Assembly: GCA_039819285.1 (NCBI GenBank) | Contig: JBCBSH010000002.1 | Span: 1-64,000 of the forward strand | Reading direction: 5' to 3' | Length of the DNA stretch: 64,000 nucleotides | Origin: JANQGH01 sp039819285 | Lineage (GTDB): Bacteria; Pseudomonadota; Alphaproteobacteria; DSM-16000; Inquilinaceae | Part shown: one piece after another, positions 34,241 through 42,652 of the stretch | Numbering within the stretch: the first letter of the stretch is position 1 | How the letters are laid out: each line of letters opens with the position of its first letter | Program-made: the position numbers and the translations under genes | Notes under the pieces: generated by a model | What the model saw: only the letters and a program-made list of their open reading frames with translations | What the model was told of the DNA's origin: nothing | Database searches by the model: none

Positions 34241-34254
34241 TGTAAACGGTTACT
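34241..34254. promoter_or_regulatory. LacI-type operator 2
   Basis: TGTAAACGGTTACT contains GTAAaCGgTTAC, a near-palindrome with the same central CG as operator 1. The two centres are 21 bases apart, two helical turns, so both dimers would lie on one face of the DNA. Confidence 0.6.
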
Positions 34255-34321
34255 TTTTGGGTTTTGCCTTTGTGGGCGCGATCGCTCTAAAGTGCCGCGC
34301 CGACACCGAGAGAGGACTGGA

Positions 34322-35107
34322 ATGACCATTCGTGTGCTTGTCTGGGGCGAGAACGTCCACGAGCGAACCAATAAGGCCGTTGCCTCGATCTATCCGACTG
34401 GGATGCACAGTTGCATCGCGGATGGATTGAACGAGGATACTGGCCTATCCGCATCGACCGCCGTCTTGCAGGACGATCAGCACGGGCTGACGGAACCGGT
34501 CTTGGCCGAAACGGATGTTCTGTTCTGGTGGGGGCATGCCGCCCATGGCGACGTCGCGGACGACGTGGTCGAACGCGTCGCGTCCCATGTCTGGCAAGGT
34601 ATGGGGCTGGTCTGCCTGCACTCGGCCCATTTCTCGAAGATCTTCCGCAGGATTACGGGCGCGCCTTGTTCCTTGCGCTGGCGCGAGGCCGGCGAGCGGG
34701 AGCGGGTGTGGGTCTGCAATCCGAGCCATCCGATCGCCGAGGGCATCGGTCCTTGTCTGGAGATCCCCAACTCCGAAATGTATGGCGAGCCCTTCACGGT
34801 GCCGGAGCCCGATGAGACCGTGTTCGTCTCGTGGTACGAGGGCGGCGAGGTTTTTCGCTCAGGCTTGACCTTCAAGCGGGGCAACGGCCGGATCTTCTAT
34901 TTCGGTCCCGGCCACGAAACCTACCCGATCTATTGGCAAGACGGGGTCAAGCGGGTCTTGAAGAATGCCGCGAAATGGGCGGCCAATCCGGTGGGCCGCT
35001 GGCGCGACATCGACAATGCGCCGAACGTGCCGGTGACCGAGGCGCGCGAACCGCTTGAGGTCAAAGGGCCGAAACTGCACGAAGAGGGCGAGGCCGGGTT
35101 CCGCTGA
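34322..35107 (+). CDS. ThuA-like (trehalose utilisation) domain protein
   Basis: A 261-residue protein of the ThuA family, which has a class I glutamine-amidotransferase-like fold and occurs in disaccharide catabolic clusters. VLVWGENVHERTNKAV opens the fold, LVCLHSAHFSKIFRRITG is the nucleophile-elbow region, and NPSHPIAEGIG with YGEPFTVPEPDE are ThuA-typical. The ATG follows GAGAGGACT. It is divergent from the sugar importer and shares its operators, as thuA genes often do with thuEFG. The exact reaction is unknown for most of the family. Confidence 0.85.
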   Translation: MTIRVLVWGENVHERTNKAVASIYPTGMHSCIADGLNEDTGLSASTAVLQDDQHGLTEPVLAETDVLFWWGHAAHGDVADDVVERVASHVWQGMGLVCLHSAHFSKIFRRITGAPCSLRWREAGERERVWVCNPSHPIAEGIGPCLEIPNSEMYGEPFTVPEPDETVFVSWYEGGEVFRSGLTFKRGNGRIFYFGPGHETYPIYWQDGVKRVLKNAAKWAANPVGRWRDIDNAPNVPVTEAREPLEVKGPKLHEEGEAGFR

Positions 35108-35126
35108 TCCGTTCGTCGGTCCGTGA

Positions 35127-36155
35127 TTACCGAGGCGGCGGCGCGGTCGTCTGGCGGACGATGAGTTCGGTCGGCATGTCGATGTTCCGCTGAACCCGGT
35201 CGCCGGAACCGACTTGCAACAGCAGCTGCTGGCAGGCGGTTGCCCCCCATAGCCTGCGGGGCAGGTGGACGGTGGTCAGCGCCGGGGTCACGACCTTGGC
35301 GTAGTTCATGTCGTCATAGCCGACCACGGACACCTGCTCAGGGACGCGCAGGCCCAGATTGCGCAGCGCGTGCAAGGCGCCCATCGCCATTTCGTCGCTG
35401 TGGGCGAAAATCGCGGTCGGCGGGTCTTCGCGCGTCATCAGCGTCGTGGTCAGCGCGCGGGCGGACTCGATGGTCATTCGCCCCGTGACGATCATATCGT
35501 CGGGGATCGTGCCGCCTGCCTGGCTGACCAGATCGGCAAAGCCGCCCAGCCGATCGGCGAAGGAGCGCATGGACAAGGGCCCACAGATGACGGCCATCCG
35601 GCGATGCCCCAGGCCCAGCAAATGCTCCGCCGCCAGTTGCGAGGATCGGTAGTTGTCGATCCGCACGGTCGGCGCGTCCAGCCCGTCGAGATCCGAACAG
35701 GAAACGACCGGCGGCAGCATGTCGGGCGGGGACCGGGCGAACTGCTCGGCAAGGCTTTCGGGGCAAAAGCCCGTATTGATGATCAGCCCGTCCGCGCGGC
35801 CGGTCAGCAGCATGCCGACATAGGTTTCCTCGCTGGTGGCGTCGCCGGCCGTGTCGCCGATCAGCAGGATGTAGCCGTCCGCCCTGGCCCGTTCCTCAAT
35901 GCCCTTGAAGAACTCCGAATAGAACGGGTTGGCGATGTCGGAGACCAGAACGATGATCGCATGGGTCCGCCCATGGCGAAAATCTACCGCCCGCATATTC
36001 AGGCGATAGCCCAGCCGGTCCGCCAGATCCAGGACCCGCGTCCGGGTCGGTTCGGCGACCAGGTCGGGCTTGGCGAAGGCGCGCGACACGGTTGCCGTCG
36101 AGACGCCGGCGATCCGGGCGATGTCCCGAATGGTCGGGTTTTTTACCTTGCTCAT
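35127..36155 (-). CDS. LacI family transcriptional regulator (sugar/thuA cluster)
   Basis: A 342-residue repressor. The N-terminal HTH is TIRDIARIAGVSTATVSRAF, followed by the hinge helix region (LADRLGYRLNMRA) and a periplasmic-binding-like core that would bind a sugar. It lies tail to tail with thuA and most likely binds the two operators in the thuA/importer gap. Its own upstream region to 36342 shows no strong operator. Confidence 0.9.
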   Translation of the reverse strand: MSKVKNPTIRDIARIAGVSTATVSRAFAKPDLVAEPTRTRVLDLADRLGYRLNMRAVDFRHGRTHAIIVLVSDIANPFYSEFFKGIEERARADGYILLIGDTAGDATSEETYVGMLLTGRADGLIINTGFCPESLAEQFARSPPDMLPPVVSCSDLDGLDAPTVRIDNYRSSQLAAEHLLGLGHRRMAVICGPLSMRSFADRLGGFADLVSQAGGTIPDDMIVTGRMTIESARALTTTLMTREDPPTAIFAHSDEMAMGALHALRNLGLRVPEQVSVVGYDDMNYAKVVTPALTTVHLPRRLWGATACQQLLLQVGSGDRVQRNIDMPTELIVRQTTAPPPR

Positions 36156-36342
36156 GCACCCTGCCGTTCGCGTTCGGCTTCAGTCGTGCAACGCGGTTGC
36201 GGGAGCCGTCAAGGGCCGATCGGAGACGTCATTGCGCCTGCGGGCCGGTAGCGGCGCGAAAAAGGCCAAGAGTTTCGGCTTGGCTGGCGGCCTTGTTGGT
36301 CCGATGATTTCGAGCCCCACTTGCCGCTCTGTCAAAGCCATC

Positions 36343-37488
36343 ATGAAGCTGCCGCCCCTCATGCAACGCCCCGACGGCCAGCCTGTCGCAACGGCCGAGG
36401 ACCGCGCGCTTTGCCGCGCGGCGTGGCTTCAGACGTTTACCGACGGAATGTATGGTCCCATTCCCGAGGCACCGCAGCGACTCGACATCCGGCGCGAACG
36501 GTTTGGCGAGGGCGAGCGGCTGGTCATCGAGATGACGCTCGCCGGGAAGGCCTTTGCGGTCGATGCAGCGCTATGGTTGCCAAGGGAGCGAACTGGTCCA
36601 GTGCCGATCATCATTGGCCTCGGTTTTTTGGGACCTATCGGGACCGGTGAGGGTGCCGGCTTTCCGATCGATCGCGCGGCAATTATCGAGCGATCGATCG
36701 CCGACACGTTGCGCGGCGGCCGCCTCTCGGAGGTCAATCGTGGCCAGCATGCCGATCGCTGGCCGATCCGACCTCTCTTGAAGGCGGGCTATGGCGTGTT
36801 GCTGTCATGCTACGGCTCTTGGGTGGCCGATCATCCTAGGAAATGGCGGCGCGCCAAGCTCGGTCGCGCCGCGCGATCGTGTGCCAAAACGGGCGCACTA
36901 TCGCTTTGGGCATGGGCCTATCAGCGACTGATCGACATAGCTTTTCGGCTCGATAGCATTGACCGTCAGCGCGTCGTCCTGGCCGGCCACTCAAGGCTTG
37001 GCAAGGCCGCGCTTTGGGCCAGCGCGAACGACGAGCGGGTCTACGCCGCGTTGATCAACAATTCCGGTTGTGCCGGGGCCAGCCTGACGCGGCACCCGGG
37101 CGGCGAAACGCTGTCGAAGCTCATCCGCTTTTCGCATTGGACGGTTCTCGACAAGAAGACGGCCGCCGACCCGACGCAACTGCCCGTCGACCAGCATCAA
37201 CTGATTGCCTGCGTGGCGCCTCGCAAGGTCTATGTCGCTTCGGCGTCGGAGGATGCTTGGGCTGATCCCGAGGGCGAGTATCTGGCGCTGAAAGCCGCCG
37301 CACCGTTCTGGGGCGAGGAGGGTCTGCCGTCGCTGGAGACCGTATGGCGGCCCGGGCGCCGGGCCTGGTCAGGCCAGCTCGGCTGGCATCTACGGCCGGG
37401 ACCGCATGATATGACGTCGTGGGACTGGCGGCGCTTTCTCGCCTTCCTGGCGCGGGACGGTCGGGGCGCTAACGCAGATTGTCGATGA
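36343..37488 (+). CDS. CE15-like glucuronoyl/acetylxylan esterase family protein
   Basis: A protein of about 381 residues with an alpha/beta-hydrolase core. The signature VVLAGHSRLGKAALWASAND contains the CE15-type G-x-S-R-x-G nucleophile (S217 here). The probable catalytic histidine is H355 in GPHDMTSWDW. CE15 enzymes cleave ester links between glucuronic acid in xylan and lignin. No signal peptide is visible with any start (36304, 36343 or 36361), so it may act on an imported fragment in the cytoplasm. No good ribosome site is seen. Its end overlaps the convergent M14 gene by 20 bases. Confidence 0.68.
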   Translation: MKLPPLMQRPDGQPVATAEDRALCRAAWLQTFTDGMYGPIPEAPQRLDIRRERFGEGERLVIEMTLAGKAFAVDAALWLPRERTGPVPIIIGLGFLGPIGTGEGAGFPIDRAAIIERSIADTLRGGRLSEVNRGQHADRWPIRPLLKAGYGVLLSCYGSWVADHPRKWRRAKLGRAARSCAKTGALSLWAWAYQRLIDIAFRLDSIDRQRVVLAGHSRLGKAALWASANDERVYAALINNSGCAGASLTRHPGGETLSKLIRFSHWTVLDKKTAADPTQLPVDQHQLIACVAPRKVYVASASEDAWADPEGEYLALKAAAPFWGEEGLPSLETVWRPGRRAWSGQLGWHLRPGPHDMTSWDWRRFLAFLARDGRGANADCR

Positions 37489-38623
37489 TGGCGTAAAGCG
37501 CGTCCAGCGTTGAATGGCCGAACTTGTAGGAACGCGCCGGCGACCAGCCATGGAGCGGATCGGGCGTCTTGGCTGTGTCCTTGAACAGCAGTTCGTAGAG
37601 CAGCGCGACCGCGTCGAAGGTCTCGCCCAGGTAGTTCCACGACATGGACAGGTCCGCCTCGCCGGGGCCGGGACCGCCGCCGGGATAAGGCCAGCCGACC
37701 TCGAAATCCGGATTGGCCTGGGCCAGCGCCGCCTCGTAGCGTTTCCACAGGGCCGTCTGCTTGTCGGTCAGAGACGGCAGGCCCAGCGGTCCGCCAAGGA
37801 AATTGTGCGTTCCGTTCCAGCCGTGGATGTCCAGCGACCAGTCGAGCCCCGTCTCGTGCATGGCGTCGCGCACCAGATGGATTTCCGGGCTGGTCTCCAT
37901 CGAGGGATCCGACCAGACGCGGTTGAGATTGATGCCGGCGGCGTTCGTCCGCGTGTTGCCGCGCACACTGCCGTCCGGGTTCAGGTTGGGCGCGACATAG
38001 AACACAGCACGGTCAAGCAGCGCGCGGGCCAGCGGGTCGTCCGGATCGATCAGCCGGTCGACGATGCCCTCGACGCAGAACGGCCCCATGGTTTCGTTCG
38101 GGTGCTGGCGCGTCGTGATCCAGCAGGCGCGCTTGTTCGGGCCGGGCGTCCCGAACTGCAGCATGTCGATGTCGCGCCCCTCGACTGATTGGCCCAGCAC
38201 AGTCAGGCTGGCGTGCGGCGACTCCAGGGCCTTGGCGGCAAAACGGTATTGGCGTTCCAGCGGATAGGGCGCGAAGGCCGCGATGTAGACGCTGTCCCGC
38301 TCCGGCATCAGGCGTATCGTCAGGGCATCGCCCTCCAGCGCGGTCGGCACGCGCAGCCAGGTCTCCCGGTCGTACGACGCCACGGCCTGAAAGTCGGCCC
38401 AGGGGGCCGGCATGCCGACCAGATCGCGGCTGGTGTTGGCGTCCTCCGCATTCACGATGCGGATGGTGCAGGCCCGGTCGCGCGCGCCGGTCAAGCGGAA
38501 ATAGAACCATTGCTTGAAGTCCGACGCGTTGTCGTCCGCCAGCGCCAGCCGGATATCGTCCGGGTCTTTGGCGTCGACGATAGTGATGTGCCCGCCATCG
38601 AATGCGCTGCTGATGCCGATCAT
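37469..38623 (-). CDS. M14 family metallocarboxypeptidase
   Basis: A 384-residue zinc peptidase-like protein. The HxxE zinc motif is in RQHPNETMGPFCVEG, the third ligand in SLDIHGWNGTHNFLGG, and NPDGSVRGNTRTNAAGINLN holds the substrate-binding Asn-Arg pair. A beta-rich N-terminal domain (about 120 residues) precedes it, as in cytosolic M14-type carboxypeptidases. The ATG at 38623 has a G-rich upstream site and no signal peptide. It is divergent from the peptide-transporter genes, which suggests processing of imported peptides. Confidence 0.82.
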   Translation of the reverse strand: MIGISSAFDGGHITIVDAKDPDDIRLALADDNASDFKQWFYFRLTGARDRACTIRIVNAEDANTSRDLVGMPAPWADFQAVASYDRETWLRVPTALEGDALTIRLMPERDSVYIAAFAPYPLERQYRFAAKALESPHASLTVLGQSVEGRDIDMLQFGTPGPNKRACWITTRQHPNETMGPFCVEGIVDRLIDPDDPLARALLDRAVFYVAPNLNPDGSVRGNTRTNAAGINLNRVWSDPSMETSPEIHLVRDAMHETGLDWSLDIHGWNGTHNFLGGPLGLPSLTDKQTALWKRYEAALAQANPDFEVGWPYPGGGPGPGEADLSMSWNYLGETFDAVALLYELLFKDTAKTPDPLHGWSPARSYKFGHSTLDALYAIIDNLR

Positions 38624-38724
38624 GGTGCCGTTGTCCCCCGCTTGCCCCCGTCTGGCGCTTTTGCCAGGATCATGATGGTACATTAAGAACCCGCGGATCA
38701 ATCGCCCATGACGAGGTCATCTCA

Positions 38725-39747
38725 GTGACCGACGATGACCTGCCGACCGGCGGTGGCACCGAGCCGCCGCTGTTGGAGGTGCGCGACCTTCGGACGTCGT
38801 TCGAGGTTGATGGCGTGCGCGTGGCCGCCGTCGATGGCGTGTCCTTCTCCGTGCGGCCCGGGCACACGGTCTGCATCGTCGGCGAATCCGGGTCGGGGAA
38901 AAGCGTCACGGCGCTTTCCATCATGCGCCTGATCGCCGAGCCGCCGGGCAAGATCGAAAGCGGGCAGGTGCTGTTCAACGGCACCGATCTGCTGAGCCTC
39001 AGCGAGGCCGAGATGCGTGCCCTGCGCGGTGACCGGCTGGCCATGATCTTTCAGGAACCGATGACCTCGCTGAACCCGGCCTTCACGGTCGGCGACCAGA
39101 TCGCCGAGGGCCTGCTGCGCCATCGCGACATGACGCAGGCCCAAGCGCGCGCCCGGGCGATCGACATGTTGAAGCGGGCACGCATTCCCTCGCCGGAAGA
39201 ACGGGTCGACCAGTACCCGCACCAAATGTCCGGCGGCATGCGCCAGCGGGCGATGATCGCCATGGCCATGGCCTGTGACCCGCAATTGTTGATCGCGGAC
39301 GAGCCGACCACGGCGTTGGACGTCACCATCCAGGCGCAGATCCTGGACCTGATGCGGGCCCTGCGCGAGGAAACCGGCGCCGCCATCCTGCTGATAACCC
39401 ATGATCTCGGCGTCGTCGCGGAAGTCGCGGACGAAGTGGTGGTGATGTATGCCGGCAAGGTGGTCGAACGGGCGGACGTCGAGACTCTGTTCAGCGATCC
39501 CCAACATCCCTACACGATCGGCCTGTTGAGTTCCGTGCCGCGCCTGCACGAGATCCAGGACGAACTGCCGTCGATCGAAGGGGTTGTGCCGAACCCGGCG
39601 CAGATGCCGGCCGGCTGTCGGTTCCATCCGCGTTGCGTGCTGGCGGACGCCAAATGCGCCGCCGAACCGCCGCCGCTCCGCGCGGTCGGCGGCCACGACG
39701 TCGCCTGTTGGAAGGCGCCGATCGAAAAGCTGCAGGCCGCGAGTTGA
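38725..39747 (+). CDS. Oligopeptide/dipeptide ABC transporter ATP-binding protein, DppD-like
   Basis: A 340-residue ATPase. Walker A is GESGSGKS, the signature is MSGGMRQRAMIA, and Walker B is LLIADEP. The C-terminal region CRFHPRCVLADAKC is the oligo_HPY tail of the Opp/Dpp family, with cysteines that can hold an iron-sulfur cluster in some members. The start is GTG at 38725. It pairs with the DppF-like gene directly downstream. Confidence 0.9.
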   Translation: MTDDDLPTGGGTEPPLLEVRDLRTSFEVDGVRVAAVDGVSFSVRPGHTVCIVGESGSGKSVTALSIMRLIAEPPGKIESGQVLFNGTDLLSLSEAEMRALRGDRLAMIFQEPMTSLNPAFTVGDQIAEGLLRHRDMTQAQARARAIDMLKRARIPSPEERVDQYPHQMSGGMRQRAMIAMAMACDPQLLIADEPTTALDVTIQAQILDLMRALREETGAAILLITHDLGVVAEVADEVVVMYAGKVVERADVETLFSDPQHPYTIGLLSSVPRLHEIQDELPSIEGVVPNPAQMPAGCRFHPRCVLADAKCAAEPPPLRAVGGHDVACWKAPIEKLQAAS

Positions 39748-40838
39748 CCGGGCAAGCGAACCCGCTGCTTCAAGTCCGGGGCCTGGTGAAGCATTTCCCG
39801 ACCGGCGGCTCGTGGATCGGCTCGCACGGGCGGCAGACGGTGAAGGCGGTTGACGGGGTCGACTTGGATGTCGGTGCCGGGGAGACGCTCGGCATCGTCG
39901 GGGAAAGCGGCTGCGGTAAGTCGACCCTGGGTCGCCTGCTGCTGCGCCTGATCGAACCGACGGCCGGACAGGTACAGTTCGACGGCGAGGACATCCTGGT
40001 CATGAACGCGTCGGCCCTGCGACGGGTCCGCCGGCGCATGCAGATGGTGTTTCAAGATCCCTTCTCGTCGCTGAACCCGCGCATGACCGTAGGGTCTGCC
40101 TTGGCCGAGCCCTTGTCGCTGCACCGGGTCGTGCCGGCCGGGCAGCGGCGCGATCGGGTGGCGGAGTTGCTGGACATGGTCGGGCTGGCGCCGGACCATG
40201 CGGGGCGGTTCCCGCACGAGTTCTCCGGCGGCCAGCGCCAGCGCATCGGCATTGCACGGGCGCTCGCCGTCGAGCCGCGCCTGATCATCGGCGACGAGCC
40301 GGTTTCGGCGCTCGACGTCTCGATCCAGGCCCAGATCATCAACCTGCTGAAGGGGCTTCAGAAGAGACTGGATCTCACCCTGATCGTCATCGCCCACGAT
40401 CTGGCGGTGGTAAAGCACATCTCCGACCGCGTGGCGGTCATGTATCTGGGTCAAGTGGTTGAGCTGGCAGATACCGCCGACCTGTTTCATGCGCCCCGGC
40501 ACCCCTACACGCGCGCCTTGCTGTCGGCCATTCCGCTGCCGGACCCCAGCCGGCGGAGCCAAACGGAGCATCTGCAGGGCGACGTGCCGAGCCCCAGCAA
40601 TCCGCCGACCGGGTGCCGGTTCCACACACGATGCCCGTTCGCGGTCGAGCGCTGTTCGGTTGAGGCCCCGACGTTGGAAACCGACGGCGCTGGTCACGCT
40701 GTCGCCTGCCATCTGTGGCGTGACCTGCCTGCGGCGGGCGCGGCGACGGTGTCCGAACCATCCGGCTCCGCCAACTTCCACAAGCGGGCCGCAATTCTGG
40801 AGGCCACACGCAAACAAAAGTCGCCGGTGCCGGCCTGA
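39744..40838 (+). CDS. Oligopeptide/dipeptide ABC transporter ATP-binding protein, DppF-like
   Basis: A 364-residue ATPase. Walker A is GESGCGKS, the signature is FSGGQRQRIGIARAL, Walker B is LIIGDEP, and the C-terminal tail has GCRFHTRCPFAVERC. No ATG fits near the domain start. A TTG at 39744 lies in a TTGA overlap with the previous stop, mirroring the ATGA overlaps elsewhere, so it is the preferred start. The gene ends exactly where the convergent permease remnant ends. Confidence 0.88.
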   Translation: MTGQANPLLQVRGLVKHFPTGGSWIGSHGRQTVKAVDGVDLDVGAGETLGIVGESGCGKSTLGRLLLRLIEPTAGQVQFDGEDILVMNASALRRVRRRMQMVFQDPFSSLNPRMTVGSALAEPLSLHRVVPAGQRRDRVAELLDMVGLAPDHAGRFPHEFSGGQRQRIGIARALAVEPRLIIGDEPVSALDVSIQAQIINLLKGLQKRLDLTLIVIAHDLAVVKHISDRVAVMYLGQVVELADTADLFHAPRHPYTRALLSAIPLPDPSRRSQTEHLQGDVPSPSNPPTGCRFHTRCPFAVERCSVEAPTLETDGAGHAVACHLWRDLPAAGAATVSEPSGSANFHKRAAILEATRKQKSPVPA

Positions 40839-41589
40839 CTATTCGTCCTTCGGGTCCAGGGCGTCGTGCAGACCGTCGCCGAACACGTTGAACGCCAGCA
40901 CGGCCACGAAGATGGCGATGCCCGGCCAGATGGCCATTTCGGGCGCCTGATAGAGGAAGCTGCGCGCCGTGTTCAGCATGCCGCCCCAACTCGGCAAGGG
41001 CGGTTGCTGGCCCAGGCCGAGGAACGACAGGCTGGCCTCGGCAATGATCCTCCAGGCGGACGACCAATGTCTGGCCGCGCGCCAGCCGGGCGAAAACGGG
41101 CGAGGCTGACAGGCCGATGGCGATCATCGCGTTGGTCAGGCTGGGGCCAAGAAAGGCGGCCAGCGCGATCGCCAGAATGAGGAACGGGATGGCCAAAACC
41201 GCGTCGGTGATGCGCATCATCACGGCGTCCAGCCAGCCGCCGACATAGCCGGAAATCATCCCGAACGGCACGCCGATGCCGACCGCGATCAACACCGACA
41301 CGACGCCGGCCATCAAGGAGGCGCGCGCGCCATAGATCAACCGCGACAGAGAATCGCGCCCCAGATCGTCGGTGCCCAGCCAATGTTCGGCGGACGGGGC
41401 CTGCCGTACCTTGCCCCAATCCGTGGCCGTCGGATCGTAAGGTGCAAGCATGGGCGCAAAGACCGCGACCAAGACAGTGATCAGAATGACGACCCCGCCG
41501 ATTACTGCCGGCCGATTGCGCAGAAAGCGGCGGAGAACGCGCGAGCGCTGCCGCCGTTCCGGGGCCTGGAGCGTACCGGTTACCGCCAT
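40839..41589 (-). pseudogene. DppC-like ABC permease, internal deletion and frameshift
   Basis: Residues 1-178, read from 41589, are a normal DppC N-terminus (RFLRNRPAVIGGVVILITVL; HWLGTDDLGRDSLSRLIYGA; FARLARGQTLVVR). After base 41056 that frame becomes nonsense. A different frame resumes at once with SAWRIIAEASLSFLGLG and runs to FGDGLHDALDPKDE and a stop at 40839. About 45 codons normally lie between these blocks, including the EAA loop that contacts the ATPases. So a deletion of a length not divisible by three has removed the coupling loop. This is either a real inactivation or an assembly error. Confidence 0.85.
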
Positions 41590-41595
41590 CGCCGC

Positions 41596-42537
41596 CTACC
41601 CGCGCAGCTTTGGGCTGACGAGGAAGTAGCCGATATCGGCCAACAGGCTCATCAACACGAAGCCGACCCCGGTGGCCAGCGTGACTGCCTGCACCACCGG
41701 ATAGTCCCGGTTGAAGACCGCATCGACGATCAGCTTGCCGAAGCCGGGAATGTTGAAGACCTGCTCGGTCAAAACGGCACCGGCAACCAGCGTGCCGAAC
41801 TGCAGCGCCGTCAGCGTGATGATCGGCACCAGCGCGTTGCGCAGCGCGTGCTTCAGGATCACCGTCCGCTCGCTCAGGCCCTTGGCCCGGGCGGTGCGGA
41901 CATAGTCCTGCCGCATGACCGACAGCATGGCGCTGCGCGTATGGCGCATCATGGAGGCGGCAAGCGCAGTGCCCAGCACGAAGGCGGGCATGATCATGCG
42001 CGCCAGGTTGCCACCGAGATCCTCCAGGGGGCTGACGTAGCCGCCGGCGGGCAGCCAGTCCAACTGAACCGAGAACAGCAGGATCAGCATGATGCCCAGC
42101 CAGAAGCTGGGCAGCGAAATGCCGGACAGGGCCACGATGTTGGCCCCATAGTCCAACGCCGACCCCTTGCGGATGGCCGAGATGATGCCGGTCGGGATGC
42201 CAATGGCGATGGAGAACAATAGCGCCAGCGCGGCCAGTTCCAGCGTAATCGGCAGCTTTTCCAAGATCATTGGGCCGACCGGCGCGCCGGTTCTAAGCGA
42301 GCGTCCGAAATCGCCCTGCAGCATGTCGGCGAACCAGCGGAAATACTGGACCGGCAGCGGATCGTTCAGGCCGTAAAGCTCGCGGATCTCCTCGATCGCT
42401 GCCGGATCGCGCTCGTCGCCGGCCAGGACCAGCGCCACGTCGCCGGGCAGCAACTGCTGCAGCCCGAACACGATGATCGTGATCAGCAGCAGCGTCGGGA
42501 TAGCCGCCAGCAGCCGGTCAGCCAGAAAGCGCAGCAT
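41596..42537 (-). CDS. Oligopeptide/dipeptide ABC transporter permease, DppB-like
   Basis: A 313-residue inner-membrane permease with six segments. The N-terminus FLADRLLAAIPTLLLITIIV and the motif PAFVLGTALAASMMRHTRSA are typical of DppB. The EAA-type loop QDYVRTARAKGLSERTVILK is intact, in contrast to its damaged partner 6 bases downstream. It follows the binding-protein gene across a strong hairpin. Confidence 0.92.
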   Translation of the reverse strand: MLRFLADRLLAAIPTLLLITIIVFGLQQLLPGDVALVLAGDERDPAAIEEIRELYGLNDPLPVQYFRWFADMLQGDFGRSLRTGAPVGPMILEKLPITLELAALALLFSIAIGIPTGIISAIRKGSALDYGANIVALSGISLPSFWLGIMLILLFSVQLDWLPAGGYVSPLEDLGGNLARMIMPAFVLGTALAASMMRHTRSAMLSVMRQDYVRTARAKGLSERTVILKHALRNALVPIITLTALQFGTLVAGAVLTEQVFNIPGFGKLIVDAVFNRDYPVVQAVTLATGVGFVLMSLLADIGYFLVSPKLRG

Positions 42538-42566
42538 GACCAGCCGGAATTTTCACGGACGAAAGT

Positions 42567-42598
42567 CCGGCGCGGCGCATGTGAGTGCGCCGCGCCGG
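42567..42598 (-). terminator. 13-bp perfect hairpin between binding-protein and permease genes
   Basis: Bases 42567-42579 and 42586-42598 pair perfectly over 13 GC-rich bases, with a 6-base loop. No T-run follows in the direction of the operon. Such stems after binding-protein genes usually stop or slow part of the transcription and protect the upstream mRNA, raising binding protein over permease. Confidence 0.6.
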
Positions 42599-42652
42599 GT
42601 GAAAGGGCCGCCGATCAGGCGCGAGGACACGCCGTCCTGGTCAATTGCCCGG

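Noticed and set aside
40438..40838. Continuation of the DppC-like frame for 130 codons beyond the normal end
   Set aside because: It lies antisense to the DppF-like gene and has no permease-like or other sequence. It exists only because the frameshift avoids the true stop at 40839.
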